DNA of 64,000 bases from Delphinus delphis. Lineage: Eukaryota; Chordata; Mammalia; Artiodactyla; Delphinidae. Positions within the stretch are counted from its first letter, which is position 1, and every line of letters starts with the position of its first letter. A model generated the notes under the pieces. That model saw only the letters and a list, made by a program, of their open reading frames with translations, was not told the origin of the DNA and ran no database searches. The stretch spans positions 33,497,755-33,561,754 of the forward strand of contig NC_082701.1 in the NCBI RefSeq assembly GCF_949987515.2, in the 5' to 3' direction. Below are positions 35,543 through 47,334 of this stretch, piece after piece. Both the position numbers and the translations under genes were made by a program.

Positions 35543-38500
35543 TTCCTCTACATACACTTGGCCCTTTGCAAAATGTACTGACTTTAGTTGCCAAATCCAA
35601 TGCATCAAGATTGAAGACATGGCTTTGCTCATTTAAAAATGACACTGTTGACTGTAGAGAAAACCTAGAGGAGATCTTGGCCTTCCCAGTGGGGGCCTAG
35701 AAGCCCTCAGCAGGAAGCTGGCGGACTGAAAGCAGGTGTCTACCACCTTCTGGGATTGGTCTGATTAACGCTGATCAAGTTTGAGTTTTCCTAAAAGGAA
35801 CATTAGGGGAAAAGTAGATAAACTCCTTGCGTTTTACAGAATGACCTTTGTTTTACTTTGGGGTGGGGGTGGGAGGTGGGAAGGACTCTACTTAAAATTC
35901 TTCTTGACTCTTCTGAAAACAGACTCAAGACCTTTCAAATGTACATTCAGAATTATTGTGAATTCCCTCACAAAACTGGTGAGTTGGAAGGAACCTCTGG
36001 GCTTTCTCATACAGCTTCCTCCCCACCCAATGCCAGAATTCTGCACGCTCCTCAAACGAATGGTCCTTCTGCTTCAAAGGATGGTTTCACAGTGGTCTGT
36101 TGTATTTGAAGATGAAAGGCCTGTCACTATCCTGCTCACTGTGGGTTTTGAATGGTCAAAAGTGGCCACTTTCTCAAGGGGAGGAAGTGATCACTGACCT
36201 CCCTCCCATTCCCTACCTATGTCCTCAAGGCGGCACAAGCAGAAGGACAGGCTGACCAATTTTTGCCTTTCTTCGCAAGTCTAGTCAAAAGAAATGATGA
36301 TGTGACCTTGTCAGAAGTTCTAGGCCGCTCATTCCAAATCATGTCTAAATGATGTTGGCATAATATGATTTGGATTCATTTTTAATGGCCAAGTAATTAA
36401 TCTCTGAAAGATGCTTATGATGAAAAGGTGAAAAATTACAACAGGACTCTTTTAATAGCTTCAGTCTGCAGAACTCATTTGACCCTGGATGATCCAAGTC
36501 ATTCCAAATTGGGCCGGGCTTCCCATACCATTTAGCAGAACTGCTTTATTTACTAGTTGACTGCCCTGGACAGAAGGCAGTGAGTCCAGGGGTTGAGTGC
36601 TCATGTGTGTGGTGACAATAACCTACATATAAGGCACCTATACAGACTCCAAAGTTTCTAAAGTTTTAAGACGAGGTAGGTTTCTGAAACCTCCCTTGGC
36701 ACGCCAAAGAATGTTTTATTATGATCTTATTTCTTCTGCAGGAAACATTTATGATGCTCATTTGATACAAACAACCTAATTTCAGAAAGACCAGTACTCA
36801 AATACAGTTTTTCAGCTACCATTTTAAACGTCAATGAATTTAGATGGTCTTCAGGACAATCCTTCAACACTTCTCCACTTAAAGATGTCATTTGTTTCTG
36901 TTTTAGTGACGATTTAACAATTCTGCTGCAATTAGTCTCTTTACCTATAAAAAGGCCAACTCCATGTCCACTTGTTTCTCTGAATAACACTTATTCAGTT
37001 CTGCTTAAGTTTGCCAAAGGTCTTATTTATTTTATTGGTTATTTACCTGAACAATGTATTTCAATTCCAATACTCTCCCATCTCCCACCATAATCTGTAG
37101 CTTGGGACAAAACGGATACCTAGCAGGAATATTTTACTATTCAGATTTTCCAAGACTATGACACTATGAGAGAAGCATTGCTGATGGATTGACAAGGAGA
37201 CCACCAGGTCACTAAAGAATTACATACTCTGGACACAGGAAACTAGAAAATCCCACTGATTAAAGGGTATTTTAATCTTGCGGAAAATGTTTCTTTGCAA
37301 CAACAGCAGAATCTCTCGACACAAGTTAGTGAAACAAAAGAACAATCGTCTTTAAAGTCAAAACATCTATCAAATTATAAACCATACACATAGCACCAAT
37401 ATTAACCTTATACTGCGTACGATGCACGTGCTCACAGAGGAGAACAGAATTGTTTGGGATGCTTGCAGTGATGCTCCATTCCAGGAACTCATAATTTTGA
37501 AGTGAACATTTTTGTGGCAGATGCTTTGCCTAAAAAACACTGTATCATCCAATAAATATTTGACTAACATCCATTTTGTGCTTTTGGGTGATGTTAACTG
37601 ACTTCTTTCTGAGACCTAATAGGAAATAAGAGAGCTCCTTTGGTGTTTTAGAGCAGAATTTGTCACAGCAAGCTTCGATACTGTTGTAAAATTTTAATTT
37701 AAAGCAGAAAACATGCTGATGTGTCAGTGATAGGCTTAAAATATTAAAGACTTCAAAAACACCCAAGCACTTCTTCTCTGTACAACATTGATGAATATAT
37801 ATCTTTGCTATATAATTTTAAAACATGGAATAGTTTTCCTTTTCTCTTTGCTATATATAATATATGTCTTCCAAAATACATCGTCAGTATTTATATCTGA
37901 AAAATACTGTACAAAAAGAACTTCCTATAATTACTCTGTATAAACATTAAACAATTTAATAATCTCTCCTTTTGGTCTACAGTAAACATTTAAATTGATT
38001 GGATTAACCACAGTTTGTGACAACACCATCCCCTTCTGAGATACACCAGTGTCTTTTACATTCATTTTTCAGAAGTCCATTTTATAAGAGCACATACGTT
38101 CAAAAGCAAACAGAGAATAAGAAACATAAGCTCCAAAATCATTAATTTATGAAGCATTCAAAAATGACACCACTAGGAAAAAGGGTTTTACAAAACATCA
38201 ACTTATTAACTTAACTGACTGATCTTTAAAAACGACAAGGTATAATTCACAAAAACATATATATTACAAAAAACGGGGAAAACTGAATCTTAATTGAATT
38301 GTATTGAATATCAAGAGGGATGTGGAAAAAGTTAACTAGAAAACTGGGGGCTAAGGGTATGGGAAAGAGAAGAAAACAAAAGCAAACACATCAATGTCAA
38401 AAACTGTTCCAAGATGCATTTTTTTGGCTGTATACTGATAAGTTAACCCCTCGTTCTTAGACCTGGCATTTCCCTCTGCTTCTCTGTCCTGGGGATGTTC

Positions 38501-39143
38501 TGGTCATGCTGAAATGCATTACTGTAATTTTTGTTTTTTAAAAGACAGTGAAATTCTTAGGTAGGGAAAATATCCTACGTCCACTAGTAATACTCAGGCA
38601 GCATGCTCTAGCGTACAATAGGATTATTGCTTTAGGTACAGACAGTGCAAAAACACACTCTGTGTTCTATAATAGTACTCTTACTTGCCGGGGTTGGTAG
38701 AGTTAAAAGGAAACTTAGTAGACAGCAGTAAGTAAATATGGGATCTAATAAATCTAAACAGCACTTTAAATTTGAAGACGATTATCACCAAAACTGAAGA
38801 TAGGAGGGAAGCAACCTGTAACTGAATGGAGCTGCAGTGTAGTGCTAAATTATTCTGTGCACCTTATTAGCATGGTAACTTACAGATTAAACAGAAACAA
38901 GAGCCTGTGGTCTTGAAAACCAAGATCTACTATTTCACCAGGGCCCTTCTTAGTGAGCCCAACCAAAGTGTCCTGGAAGAGTAGGTAAGTGCCAACATGA
39001 AGCCACGCGGAAAGGACAGGAGTGGAGGAGGAAGGGGGTCAGGAAACCCACGAGAAGTCTCCGCAGTCCAGTAAAAACATGGCACCTTTCATTTTGGAAC
39101 TAAAAGACGATGGAGGGCTATCAAAATGGCAAGTGCAAAGGGA

Positions 39144-39234
39144 CGCGCGCACGCGCGCGCGCACACACACACACTCACACACACACACACCCGTTGACCA
39201 CACATGAGCACAAGCACATACACACACGCACGCC
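39144..39234. repeat. (GC)n/(CA)n tract, GU/GC repeat in HLF mRNA
   Basis: A strictly alternating GC/CA stretch (39144-39191), then a looser CA-rich part, lies 120-215 bases after the HLF stop codon in the transcript. Confidence 0.92.
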
Positions 39235-39289
39235 AAAATGTGAGTCCGTCCTGTTGATGCATCTGGTAAAGTGCTGATGTCAGGAAGGT

Positions 39290-39735
39290 CGGTAGGTGCG
39301 GTGCAATCAACCAGGAGACCCCTGTCCGGGGCCTGAGGCCGCCCGCGGACGCCGGCCTACAGGGGCCCGTGCCGGGCCTCGTACTTGGCCAGGATGTTCT
39401 TGCACTTGCCCAGCTCCTTGCGCAGGTCGGCCACCTCCTGGCGCAGCGCCGAGTTCTCCTTCTCCAGGAAGGACGCGCGGATGGCAATCTGGTTCTCCTT
39501 GAGGCGCCGCGCATCACGCGAGCGCTTCGCCGCCATGTTGTTCTTCCGGCGCCGCGCCCAGTACTTGTCGTCCTGCTCGGGGCGGGGGAAACACACACCG
39601 ACGCGGTTAGACCTCGGCCCACGTCCCGCATCCCCACCGGGCTTCCCGTCCCCGGCTCCGGCTCCGGCTCTGCGAGCCGAGGGCACCCGCCCTTCGCCGG
39701 GCCGCCTCTCCCGCGCAACAGAGCGCACGTCCCCA
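39290..39735. other. CpG-rich island over the HLF terminal exon
   Basis: By hand count there are about 51 CpG dinucleotides in the 420 bases 39301-39720, in GC-rich sequence. The coding part of exon 4 lies inside, and the island extends about 150 bases into the end of intron 3, including a 'ccggctccggctccgg' triplet run. CpG is rare in the surrounding DNA. It could be an unmethylated intragenic island, an alternative promoter, or GC-biased coding sequence; sequence alone cannot decide. Confidence 0.7.
39357..39572 (-). CDS. HLF: HLF exon 4 coding part: basic region, leucine zipper and stop
   Basis: This terminal coding segment gives HLF its whole DNA-binding and dimerisation domain. It has 71 codons plus a TAG stop (cta at 39357-39359 on the plus strand). 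It begins [12 protein letters not shown] directly after acceptor ...ccccgagcag|GAC, in frame with exon 3. The basic region has the bZIP signature [13 protein letters not shown] (exon residues 11-23). Zipper d positions fall at Leu36, Leu43, Leu50 and Cys57, with Asn40, Val47, Leu54 and Leu61 at a positions. The protein ends [12 protein letters not shown], which identifies HLF rather than DBP or TEF. In human leukaemia with t(17;19), TCF3 is fused to HLF and this bZIP part is retained (established knowledge; nothing here suggests a rearrangement). The coding DNA is unusually rich in CpG. A 222-aa open frame in another frame across this exon (39089-39757) is a shadow. Confidence 0.97.
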   Translation of the reverse strand, partial: DDKYWARRRKNNMAAKRSRDARRLKENQIAIRASFLEKENSALRQEVADLRKELGKCKNILAKYEARHGPL

Positions 39736-42700
39736 AGCAAAGCCTAGCTTCCCGCACTCCCTGAAGGACAAGCCTAACTCCTTCCCTCTCTTTGCTGGAA
39801 ATGTTAAACCCTTTTCTTCCCTGGGAGCGTGCTTTCCTGAATAAATTGACACAGTATTGTTGAAAGGCGACCTGGCAGTGTCTGCACCGTGCCTCTGGGC
39901 TTGCACCCTAGCGCAGTCCTCACGCACGTGCGCACACACGGGCACACAATTTTTACTGCAGCATTGTTTGTAATAGAAAATAATGGGCAAACCCCCCTAA
40001 TTATCAGGAGCTTTAATAACTACATCATGATAGATTCACACAACTGTTAAAAATAATGATCCAGCTGAACCAGAAAGATGCTAGCAACATATCACTATCT
40101 GGGTAGAAACAGTGGCAATTTGCAGATCAACAGGTTCCTCATCCCACTTTGGTTTAAAAATTATAATAGTATATATTCATAGAAAGAGGCCCAGAAGATT
40201 TATACGCAGCTATTAAAAGTGGTGGCTTTGGAAAGGGGATTGAAGGAGGGAGCCAAGGAGAGAGGTAGGATCTTTCACCTTTTATTTTATATCCTTCTGA
40301 ACTACTAGAATATTCTATAATGGGCATGTATACTTTGGCAATTAAAAACAAATAAAAAAAGTTCCACCTGCCACTGATCAATATACTCATTTTGGTGGCT
40401 AACATTTAAATAATTTACTCGAATTTCCTGTTTAACTGTTTTCTAGGCTGTCTTAGCCTAAGTGATGTTTAACTGTGGTCAACATGAAAGCAATCCCTCC
40501 TTCCCCCCCCCCCCATCACTGCCAAAAAAGGGAAAACCTTCCTAGGAGGACTAAGAAATGTAAGTCTTCTTCCATTTATGGTGCCACCTGGTGGGTTTTG
40601 CAACCCCCTTTTTTCAACAACTTGCAACACTAAATTTCTCAATCCTAGCAAAGCTAACACCTGCAGTTATGTGCCACCCAGAATAAGTGAGTGAGCGAGT
40701 TCTTCCCCTCCCCCAGGATTCCAAGAGGCATTTGGCACTGGAGGAGGTCACATGGTTTGAGGCCAAGGCTGCGAGCAAAGTCCAAAGTCAGTGGTCTGTG
40801 CCATCCCTGCCATTTATCCTGAGCCAACACTTGCCCAGCACAAAGACAGGAAGTGTGAGACAGAAAGCATATGCAAGCACCTTCTATCTGCCCTTCACAG
40901 GCTAGTACTGTTCTCTTATTTATAAACCACTCCCAGCTTGCTATACATTTCATAATGTGTAACAAAGTGAAAAAGGTGATCTTCATAATAGCTAGTACCA
41001 GAATTCTTCTTAGAGAGGAGGCTGTCCTTTGGAAAATACCTGGATAATTAAGCTTCGGGCAGGATTTGTTGCTTTCCTTCAGAAAGGGTGCAGAGGAGGG
41101 AGGAAGGGGTGAGAGACTAGGGCGCTGGCCCAGAGAAGCTGGGAGGAGCTAAGAGAGCACAAGACTCCACAGGGGTGAGACAGCCTAAGGCACATTAACA
41201 GCAGTGAAAGCTCCAGCTCTGATGGAACTTGTCTGCATTACTTTGGAAGCCCCAATTCCACCCCCTTGGTCAATCAGTGAATCTACCATACTCATTAGTG
41301 TTCCCAGGAGTGTAGTTTCCAAGATGATTGGAAAGAGGGGTTGGCTTAGGATGTATCAGAACCTGCACACAGGGGCCGGGGAGAGAAGGGTTACATGAGA
41401 ACAAGGAGAAGCTGTGTGCAGCGCGCAGGAGGATGGGGAAGCGGTACCACCGTAGGCCATGGACTTGGTGGTTTGTGACCAGGTCTTAAGGACCAGGGGA
41501 GTCACCAGCTGACCTCAGTGTAGCAACCAGTTTCTGAGCTCTTCTCACTTCTAAGGTGCTTTCATTTCCCAGCCTCACCTGTCCACATGTGCAGATGAGC
41601 TGGGCAAGGTGTGGAATGGGGACCATCTCAGGTGGGAGAGGAGCTGGGAATAGGACTGGAGCAGAGGCTGCAGAAGGCAGGCATGATAGGAGGACTGTCC
41701 CAGACAAGAAAAACCAGCTTTCCCACCTTTGTCAGCACAGAAATGGGGGGCGGGGAGAGCGGGATATTGAGTGGGGCTGATACATCACCTGTACCCTTTC
41801 CCTCTATCTCCCAGGGGCAGATGCCATCTGGCTACGGAGATACCCCTACCTGGCAAAGAACTCCTCAGTCCAGTCCCATCTTCTTGAGGGTCTGGTGTTT
41901 GATGACACCTCTGCCCAGCAGGCCCCCCCTGACATGTCAACACTCCCTTTTTCTCACTTGGGGGCAGGAACAATGTCAGTAGTGGCTCACCTTGGAATCC
42001 CCAGGCCCTGACATCGGACCTGGCAGACACTAGCATTTGAAAAATATTTATCAAGTGAATGAATGGGTGTTTGAAAGACACCAAGGCGATTAAACTGACT
42101 CTCAGCTAGGAATCAGTATGCCACCCCTTCATCCTCCTGGGGCTGCCCCCTAACCCAAATGAATGGCTCCAGAGAGAGAGTGCAGGCAGTGGCAGGGAGA
42201 GCCACTTCACTCACTCGGTCTGCTCATCCAGGGCTGGAGGTCACCTGCCCCACCCAGCTCAGTCCTCCTGCCACACGAGAAACATCTTACAGCTCTGCTT
42301 CTTGCTTCACCATTGCTCATGCTCTGGGGCCTGAGACTTTACTCACAACTGAAGGAATCCAAGGACACCTAGCAGGACAGTGTTCCTGCCTGCTCCCCTC
42401 ACTGGCACTGGTGAGAAGGCCAGGCCCAGCCACGGTGGCAGTGACATGCATAATTCCAGCACAGACGTTTTTCACGTGGCCTCTTTGTTGCTGAGGTTAC
42501 CAGGGTAATTAAGTAAGCTTGCTCTTTGCTTTAAATGTGTAAATTTGGAGACCATGTGCAGGTCTGGCTGGAAGTTGTATCTACTACTCAGCAGCATCCC
42601 TTCAAACTTGCCTCCATTCAAGAGGAAATCCCTACTGAATGGGCTCCCCCGTTTAGTTTAAGAGGCAAGTTCCAAAATGCACACAGAATTGTATGGCTAA

Positions 42701-44568
42701 GAACACAAGATGAGGAAAAGCATGAGCTGAAAGAAGATGCCTAATCACCCAGGACCTAATCCCATGGGGCCCCTTTCTTACTCCATCTTAGTCTAACCAT
42801 CGATTCCCTGACTAGCTTCAATTTTCTGGTGTTTTTACTATGCACTTTCCTCTTTTGATTCTCAGGGTGACAGCTATTGGTTTGTCACCCAAAGGCTCCC
42901 GATGTAGCTCCTGTCAGGGCCAACGTGCTTCAGTGACCTTTCTGGAAGCTAGCCGACCTGGGGACGAAGCTGGGCCTTACACTAACTAGCAGTGCTCACC
43001 TCTACCTTTCTGTGTCTCCATTTCCTCAGTGGTAAAATGATCACTTTGGTCCAGTGAATCTCTGAGGTCCTTTTTAAAACCCGACATTTTATTTTTTAAT
43101 AAATTTATTTATTTATTTATTTTTGGCTACATTATGTCTTTGTTGCTGCGTGCGGGCTTTCTCTAGTTGCAGCGAGCGGGGGCTACTACTCTTCGTTGTG
43201 GTGAGAGGGCTTCTCCTTGTGGTGGCTTCTCTTGTTGTGGAGCATGGGCTCTAGACATGTGGGCTTCAGTAGTTGTGGCACACGGGCTCAGTAGTTGTGG
43301 CTCGCGGGCTCCAGAGTGCAGGCTCAGTAGTTGTGGTGCACAGGCACAGTTGCTCCGCGGCATGTAGGATCTTCCCGGACCAGGGCTCGAACCCATGTCC
43401 TCTGCATTGGCTGGTGGATTCTTAACCACTGCACCACCAGGGAAGTCCCAAAACCCGGACATTTTATGATTCTGCATCACTGAAGGTAATCTGAGGTATT
43501 GGATGACAGCAGTGACTTAAATCTGCCGGGTACATTTTCCTCCAGTGCTCTTTGTATATGTGAAAAGCAGAAGTAAATGGTCTAAATCAGTTCCAGGACA
43601 ATGTCCCAAACTCCCATTTTCCCAACAGGAGTGTCTCTTCATGTGAACCATATTTAGGTTTGAGAAATGGTGGTCAGCAGTTAGAAAATTATGTCTGCTT
43701 CCAATGCCTTGAATGTATACAATCATATCTCTATTGTCCATATGATTGGAAAGCAACATAAACACAAAAAATTCTAAGCAATGGGTAATCAAAAATGGTT
43801 CTATTTTGGTATTGGTAGGCGTGGCATAAGTTTAGAAAGAATTCTCTTCCTAAGGTATCGTTAAATGTGTCAGATTAATTTTAAGTTGTATCTGATTTCC
43901 TAAGGAAAGGCTATTTTCCTTTATAAATAATGTGTGCCTTCAATACAGTAGAGAAAAACCAAGCCCAAATTAACCTTTTGTTGAGATACTCAAGTGATCT
44001 TTACTTGAGACACAGAGTGAATATTACTTATAAATAGTGTCAGGAAACCCACCAGCTTCCTTAAAAATCCCACCCTAGCTTCCAAGGCTGGCAATGTGGA
44101 GAGAGGTCCTGTCTCTGGCTGTTACTCCCTGAGGCCTACAGAGAAATGGAAGCAGTTAATTAGTGTGAAATTCCCAAAGGAAAGGGAACCCTTGGAGACT
44201 ATGAGGTCCAGATGCCCTTCCCCAATAATTTTTTTTTTCTCTTTTCAACCTTGAAAGATCCTGGTTTGACTTTATTAGGCTTTCATAGGTTTCCTTGCAG
44301 ATAGTAGTGGGTTTGCTTCCTTCATGGGCTGCAAAGCACTCCATTTTATTGCTTTTCCTTATATCTATGCATTATCAAGATATGGAAGGCATAGTTCAGA
44401 AGACACCCAGAGAGGAAGCAACTTGCCTCGTCACGTGCCAAGAAATGGGATCAGAAATCACAAGTCTTTGTTCACTAGCTTGTGTGATTTTCCTGGGGTC
44501 ACCCTTTTAATCTGCCTCTTGATCCCACTCTCCACTTGCCCACAGCCTAATTACCAGTTCCAATTTAC
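39573..44568 (-). other. HLF: HLF intron 3 (complete, 4996 bp)
   Basis: This intron is bounded by donor gtaaat (at 44568) and acceptor gagcag (at 39573). It holds the CpG-rich 3' part, an old L1-like AT-rich fragment (about 39925-40365), a C12 run (about 40503-40514), an L2 3'-end fragment (about 41890-42070) and one full-length long CHR SINE (43094-43449). The rest (40520-41880, 42080-43070, 43470-44560) is unique-looking sequence in which I see no coding exon. In human t(17;19) leukaemia, breakpoints in HLF fall in the equivalent intron. Confidence 0.9.
43094..43449 (-). mobile_element. Long-form CHR SINE in HLF intron 3
   Basis: 'ggctacattatgtctttgtt' to 'gcaccaccagggaagtccc'. The duplication aaaacccgacattttat (43077) and aaaacccggacattttat (43450) flanks it. 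It is in the same orientation as HLF. Confidence 0.93.
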
Positions 44569-44789
44569 CTTCAGATCATCTGGGATGAAGACTTTGCGAG
44601 CTTTCTTAATCATGGGCTGTGGCTTCAGTTCTTCCTCAGAGAACTTGCGTTTGCGAGGGTCAAACATTTCCTGCCCGGGGATGCTGGAGAGGGCAAGGTC
44701 GGCCGGGTCTGGCTCATAGCCCACCGGGACCTGGATGGTGTCAGGGTCAATGGGGCTCGGAGTATTGCGGTTGGCTGGCAACAGCTGGC
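44569..44789 (-). CDS. HLF: HLF exon 3 (PAR region), internal coding exon
   Basis: This exon encodes the proline- and acidic-rich (PAR) segment of hepatic leukemia factor, a nuclear transcription factor of the PAR bZIP family (with DBP and TEF) that binds D-box DNA sites as a dimer. Read on the minus strand it has 221 nt: two bases (GC) finishing a split glycine codon, then 73 codons from [16 protein letters not shown] to [13 protein letters not shown], with no stop. The acceptor is ...ttgttccag|GC and the donor AAG|gtaaat, so the next exon starts in phase 0. Against the 295-residue human protein, as I recall it, the codons correspond to about residues 152-224. The end of the exon ([15 protein letters not shown], then the basic KKARK patch) is the extended region just before the DNA-binding domain. 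No frameshift or missing residue is seen. Exons 1 and 2, which encode about the first 150 residues, are outside the window. Confidence 0.96.
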
Positions 44790-45019
44790 CTGGAACAACA
44801 CAGGAGTTTTAATTCATGCACACTCTATGGAGGCCCAGGAGACAGCTACTTGATGATGCTCAAGTATGAGGATGAGGGCAAGAGTCTTAAACTTACTTAA
44901 ATGTGACTCTAACATCGTTCCTGAGGCACAGCAGGCTGAATGGCTTTACTCATGTCAGATCAGGGAAAACAAGGACCCACATACACATATTCACAAACTA
45001 AATGAAAAAATACATGCAT

Positions 45020-45560
45020 TCGTTCCGTCCTACAACATATTCATGAAGCACCAACTATGTGTCAGGTACTCTTTTTTACCTTTAAGGTGTTTTCCAGGTG
45101 AGGCAGGGAATCAGACCAAAACTAGCCAGTGAGAGATAGTGAAGGGATGAAAGGAAACCACACGTGCTTCCAGAGTGTGGGGGGAAAGGACATAACCCGA
45201 AGCAGGTTAGGAACACTCCTAGAGAAGATGCTTGGTATAGCGGCGTCTTGAGACACACAGTAATTAGCAAAAACGGTAATCCAGGGACAGATACAAGACA
45301 GAGGGTTGCATTTTTGAGGAACCACAAGTAGTCTTGGGTAGCTGTATCAGAACACAAGATGGAAAGGAGAGAGGCATAAATGCAAGAGACGTGGTCAAGG
45401 AAGGTGGGCAGTAGGGATGTTATAAAAGGCCTTGAATGTCACTGAGGGGTTCTGAGCACTGAAGTCAGAAGCAGAGCTGAAGTGTGGAAAGAAGTGTGAG
45501 GAGTGAACTGAAGGGGGCAGGACTGGAGACAGGAGATGAGCTACCAGGCTGTGGTGCTAA
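45020..45560 (-). repeat. L2 LINE fragment
   Basis: 'gcaccaactatgtgtcaggt' and 'ataaaaggccttgaatgtca' are minus L2 3' wording; edges are vague. Confidence 0.55.
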
Positions 45561-47107
45561 CCCATGTGTGCATTCAAGGAATATTGAGCAAAACGGAAAA
45601 GATGCAACGGAGATGATCTAACTTCCACTTGACGGTTCTGCAAACCAAACCACTGAAACGCACAAAGGTCCTCGAAAGAGGGTGGACTGCATTTCGGAAT
45701 AACAGACTGCAGCGTTTATGTGGGGAGCTCTGAACCTCAACTTCTAGTTCCATTTGAATTTTACAATCACCCCTTTCACGCCCAGAGAATAAATGAGAGG
45801 ATACAGTTCAGCTCGGCTTAGCACACGTCCTCTTCTCCCTCACTGCTGAAGGCTGGACGCCATGCGGAGTATCCTGTAGGTGCCATTAGAAACTACCCCG
45901 GGTTGAAGGGCAAAGCCATCGACTTGCTTTCTGGCTAACCTGTGAAACCAGGCTCGTCTGTTTTCCGGAAAGGCCTGGTGGGGAGCTTGCAGAATGAACG
46001 TTCTGGGGACCTTTTGGTCCCCACTCTGCTTTGAGCTCTCTTTGTATCCTGCTTGCCAAAGAGGAAGAGATGGGTCTCAAGGCATTGGCAGAGGATGGAG
46101 GTTTCTCATTAGCCACGCTCAGTTCAGCTCCAGCTTCTAGAGGCTGCTGAGTTCTGCACTGGATGGGGTCAAGCTAAATTTGATCTTGTGCCTCTCGACA
46201 TTGCCTTAGAAAATGGACCATATCTGAGTCAAACGGGTATTTTACTTTCCCTTTAGAAACTCTCTTTGAACTTAATAATAAAGCTACCCAATGCCCTCTC
46301 AGTTCAACCACCATGCCCCATGTGTCACCCCCGCATCACATACACACACCCACAGGTAGATACATCCTCTGCTCCCCTCTGGAAGCATGTCTTAATTAAT
46401 ATTTCCCAAATCTAATTGCTCAAAGTTACTTCAAGTTCTTCCCTAGTACTTCAGTATTCTGTTAATTATGTTGTATTTAAATCCCCTTTATTGATTTATA
46501 CATGTTAAGGTTTACACACACACACACCCTCCTCTACCAGACCACATGGTCTTTCATGTTTTCTCTATCTTATCCCCACCCCACTCCTCACGGTGGTGCC
46601 TACTTCAGAGTTCTGCTTCTACAAAGAATACTCCTCATTTAATGGGGGCCCTCTGAGATGCTGGGCGCTGACATTCATTCATGAACATTCTAACAATAAC
46701 ACTTCACATTTAGGCAGAAGCTTTATCTGCATTCTTTCTCTCGAGCCCTTTCTCCCAATGGAAGTAGGTCAGCCCTACCTGCAGCACAGAGAAAACCTAA
46801 CTGGACCACAGACGAGTCAATGGCTTTCAATAGCTTCCCCAGCATCACAGAGCAACCAGCAAAGGACATGAGAAACACAGCCGGGTCTCTTTTCTCCCAA
46901 GATACCCTTGCATCATCTTGTTTGTCTATATTTTCTACTGTATTAACTCTGCTGGACTCATTTTCCCCCCTTTATTCCTAAATGTCCACAGTATCACTGA
47001 GTAACAGGGAGGAAGATCTTTATTATTTTGTACTACCTTTTGTGGATTTGCAATTTTTTAATATAAGAATTTTCAAGTTAAGACTGCATCATTACATTAA
47101 TTTTTTT

Positions 47108-47318
47108 TTTTTTTTTTTTTTTTTTCCCGGTACGCGGGCCTCTCACCGTTGTGACCTCTCCCGTTGCGGAGCACAGGATCCGGACGCACAGGCTCAGAGG
47201 CCATGGCTCATGGGCCCAGCCACTCTGCGGCATGTGGGATCTTCCCGGACCGGGGCACGAACCCGTGTCCCCTGCATCGGCAGGCGGACTCTCAACCACT
47301 GCGCCACCAGGGAAGCCC
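47108..47318 (-). mobile_element. CHR SINE with a T24 tail in HLF intron 2
   Basis: An almost pure T-run precedes 'cccggtacgcgggcctctca', and the copy ends 'ccaccagggaagccc'. The target word tacattaattttttt is at 47093 and again at 47319. The long uninterrupted tail suggests a recent insertion. Confidence 0.94.
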
Positions 47319-47334
47319 TACATTAATTTTTTTA

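Larger units (their letters stand above)
35283..39356 (-). other. HLF: HLF 3' untranslated region (about 4.07 kb)
   Basis: From the HLF stop codon the minus strand runs about 4.07 kb to a canonical AATAAA at 35299-35304. This agrees with the long (about 4 kb) 3' UTR I recall for mammalian HLF. No SINE, L1 or DNA transposon is recognisable in it, although copies are dense on both sides. It holds a GU/GC alternating tract near the stop (39144-39234 on the plus strand), a UG tract near the 3' end (35511-35542), a C-rich stretch in the mRNA (plus-strand G-rich 35860-35883), and many A/U-rich stretches between 36700 and 38600. Further internal AATAAA hexamers (for example 36545-36550 and 36715-36720) could serve as proximal poly(A) sites. 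The exact cleavage position is inferred. Confidence 0.85.

Noticed and set aside
36727..36990. 87-codon frame in the HLF 3' UTR
   Set aside because: No family resemblance; expected by chance in 4 kb.
39089..39757. 222-codon minus-strand frame across HLF exon 4
   Set aside because: It lies in a different frame from the HLF bZIP and owes its length to GC-rich sequence; it crosses the splice acceptor.
39369..39764. Antisense 131- and 120-codon frames opposite HLF exon 4
   Set aside because: Shadows of a GC-rich coding exon, without any known family resemblance.
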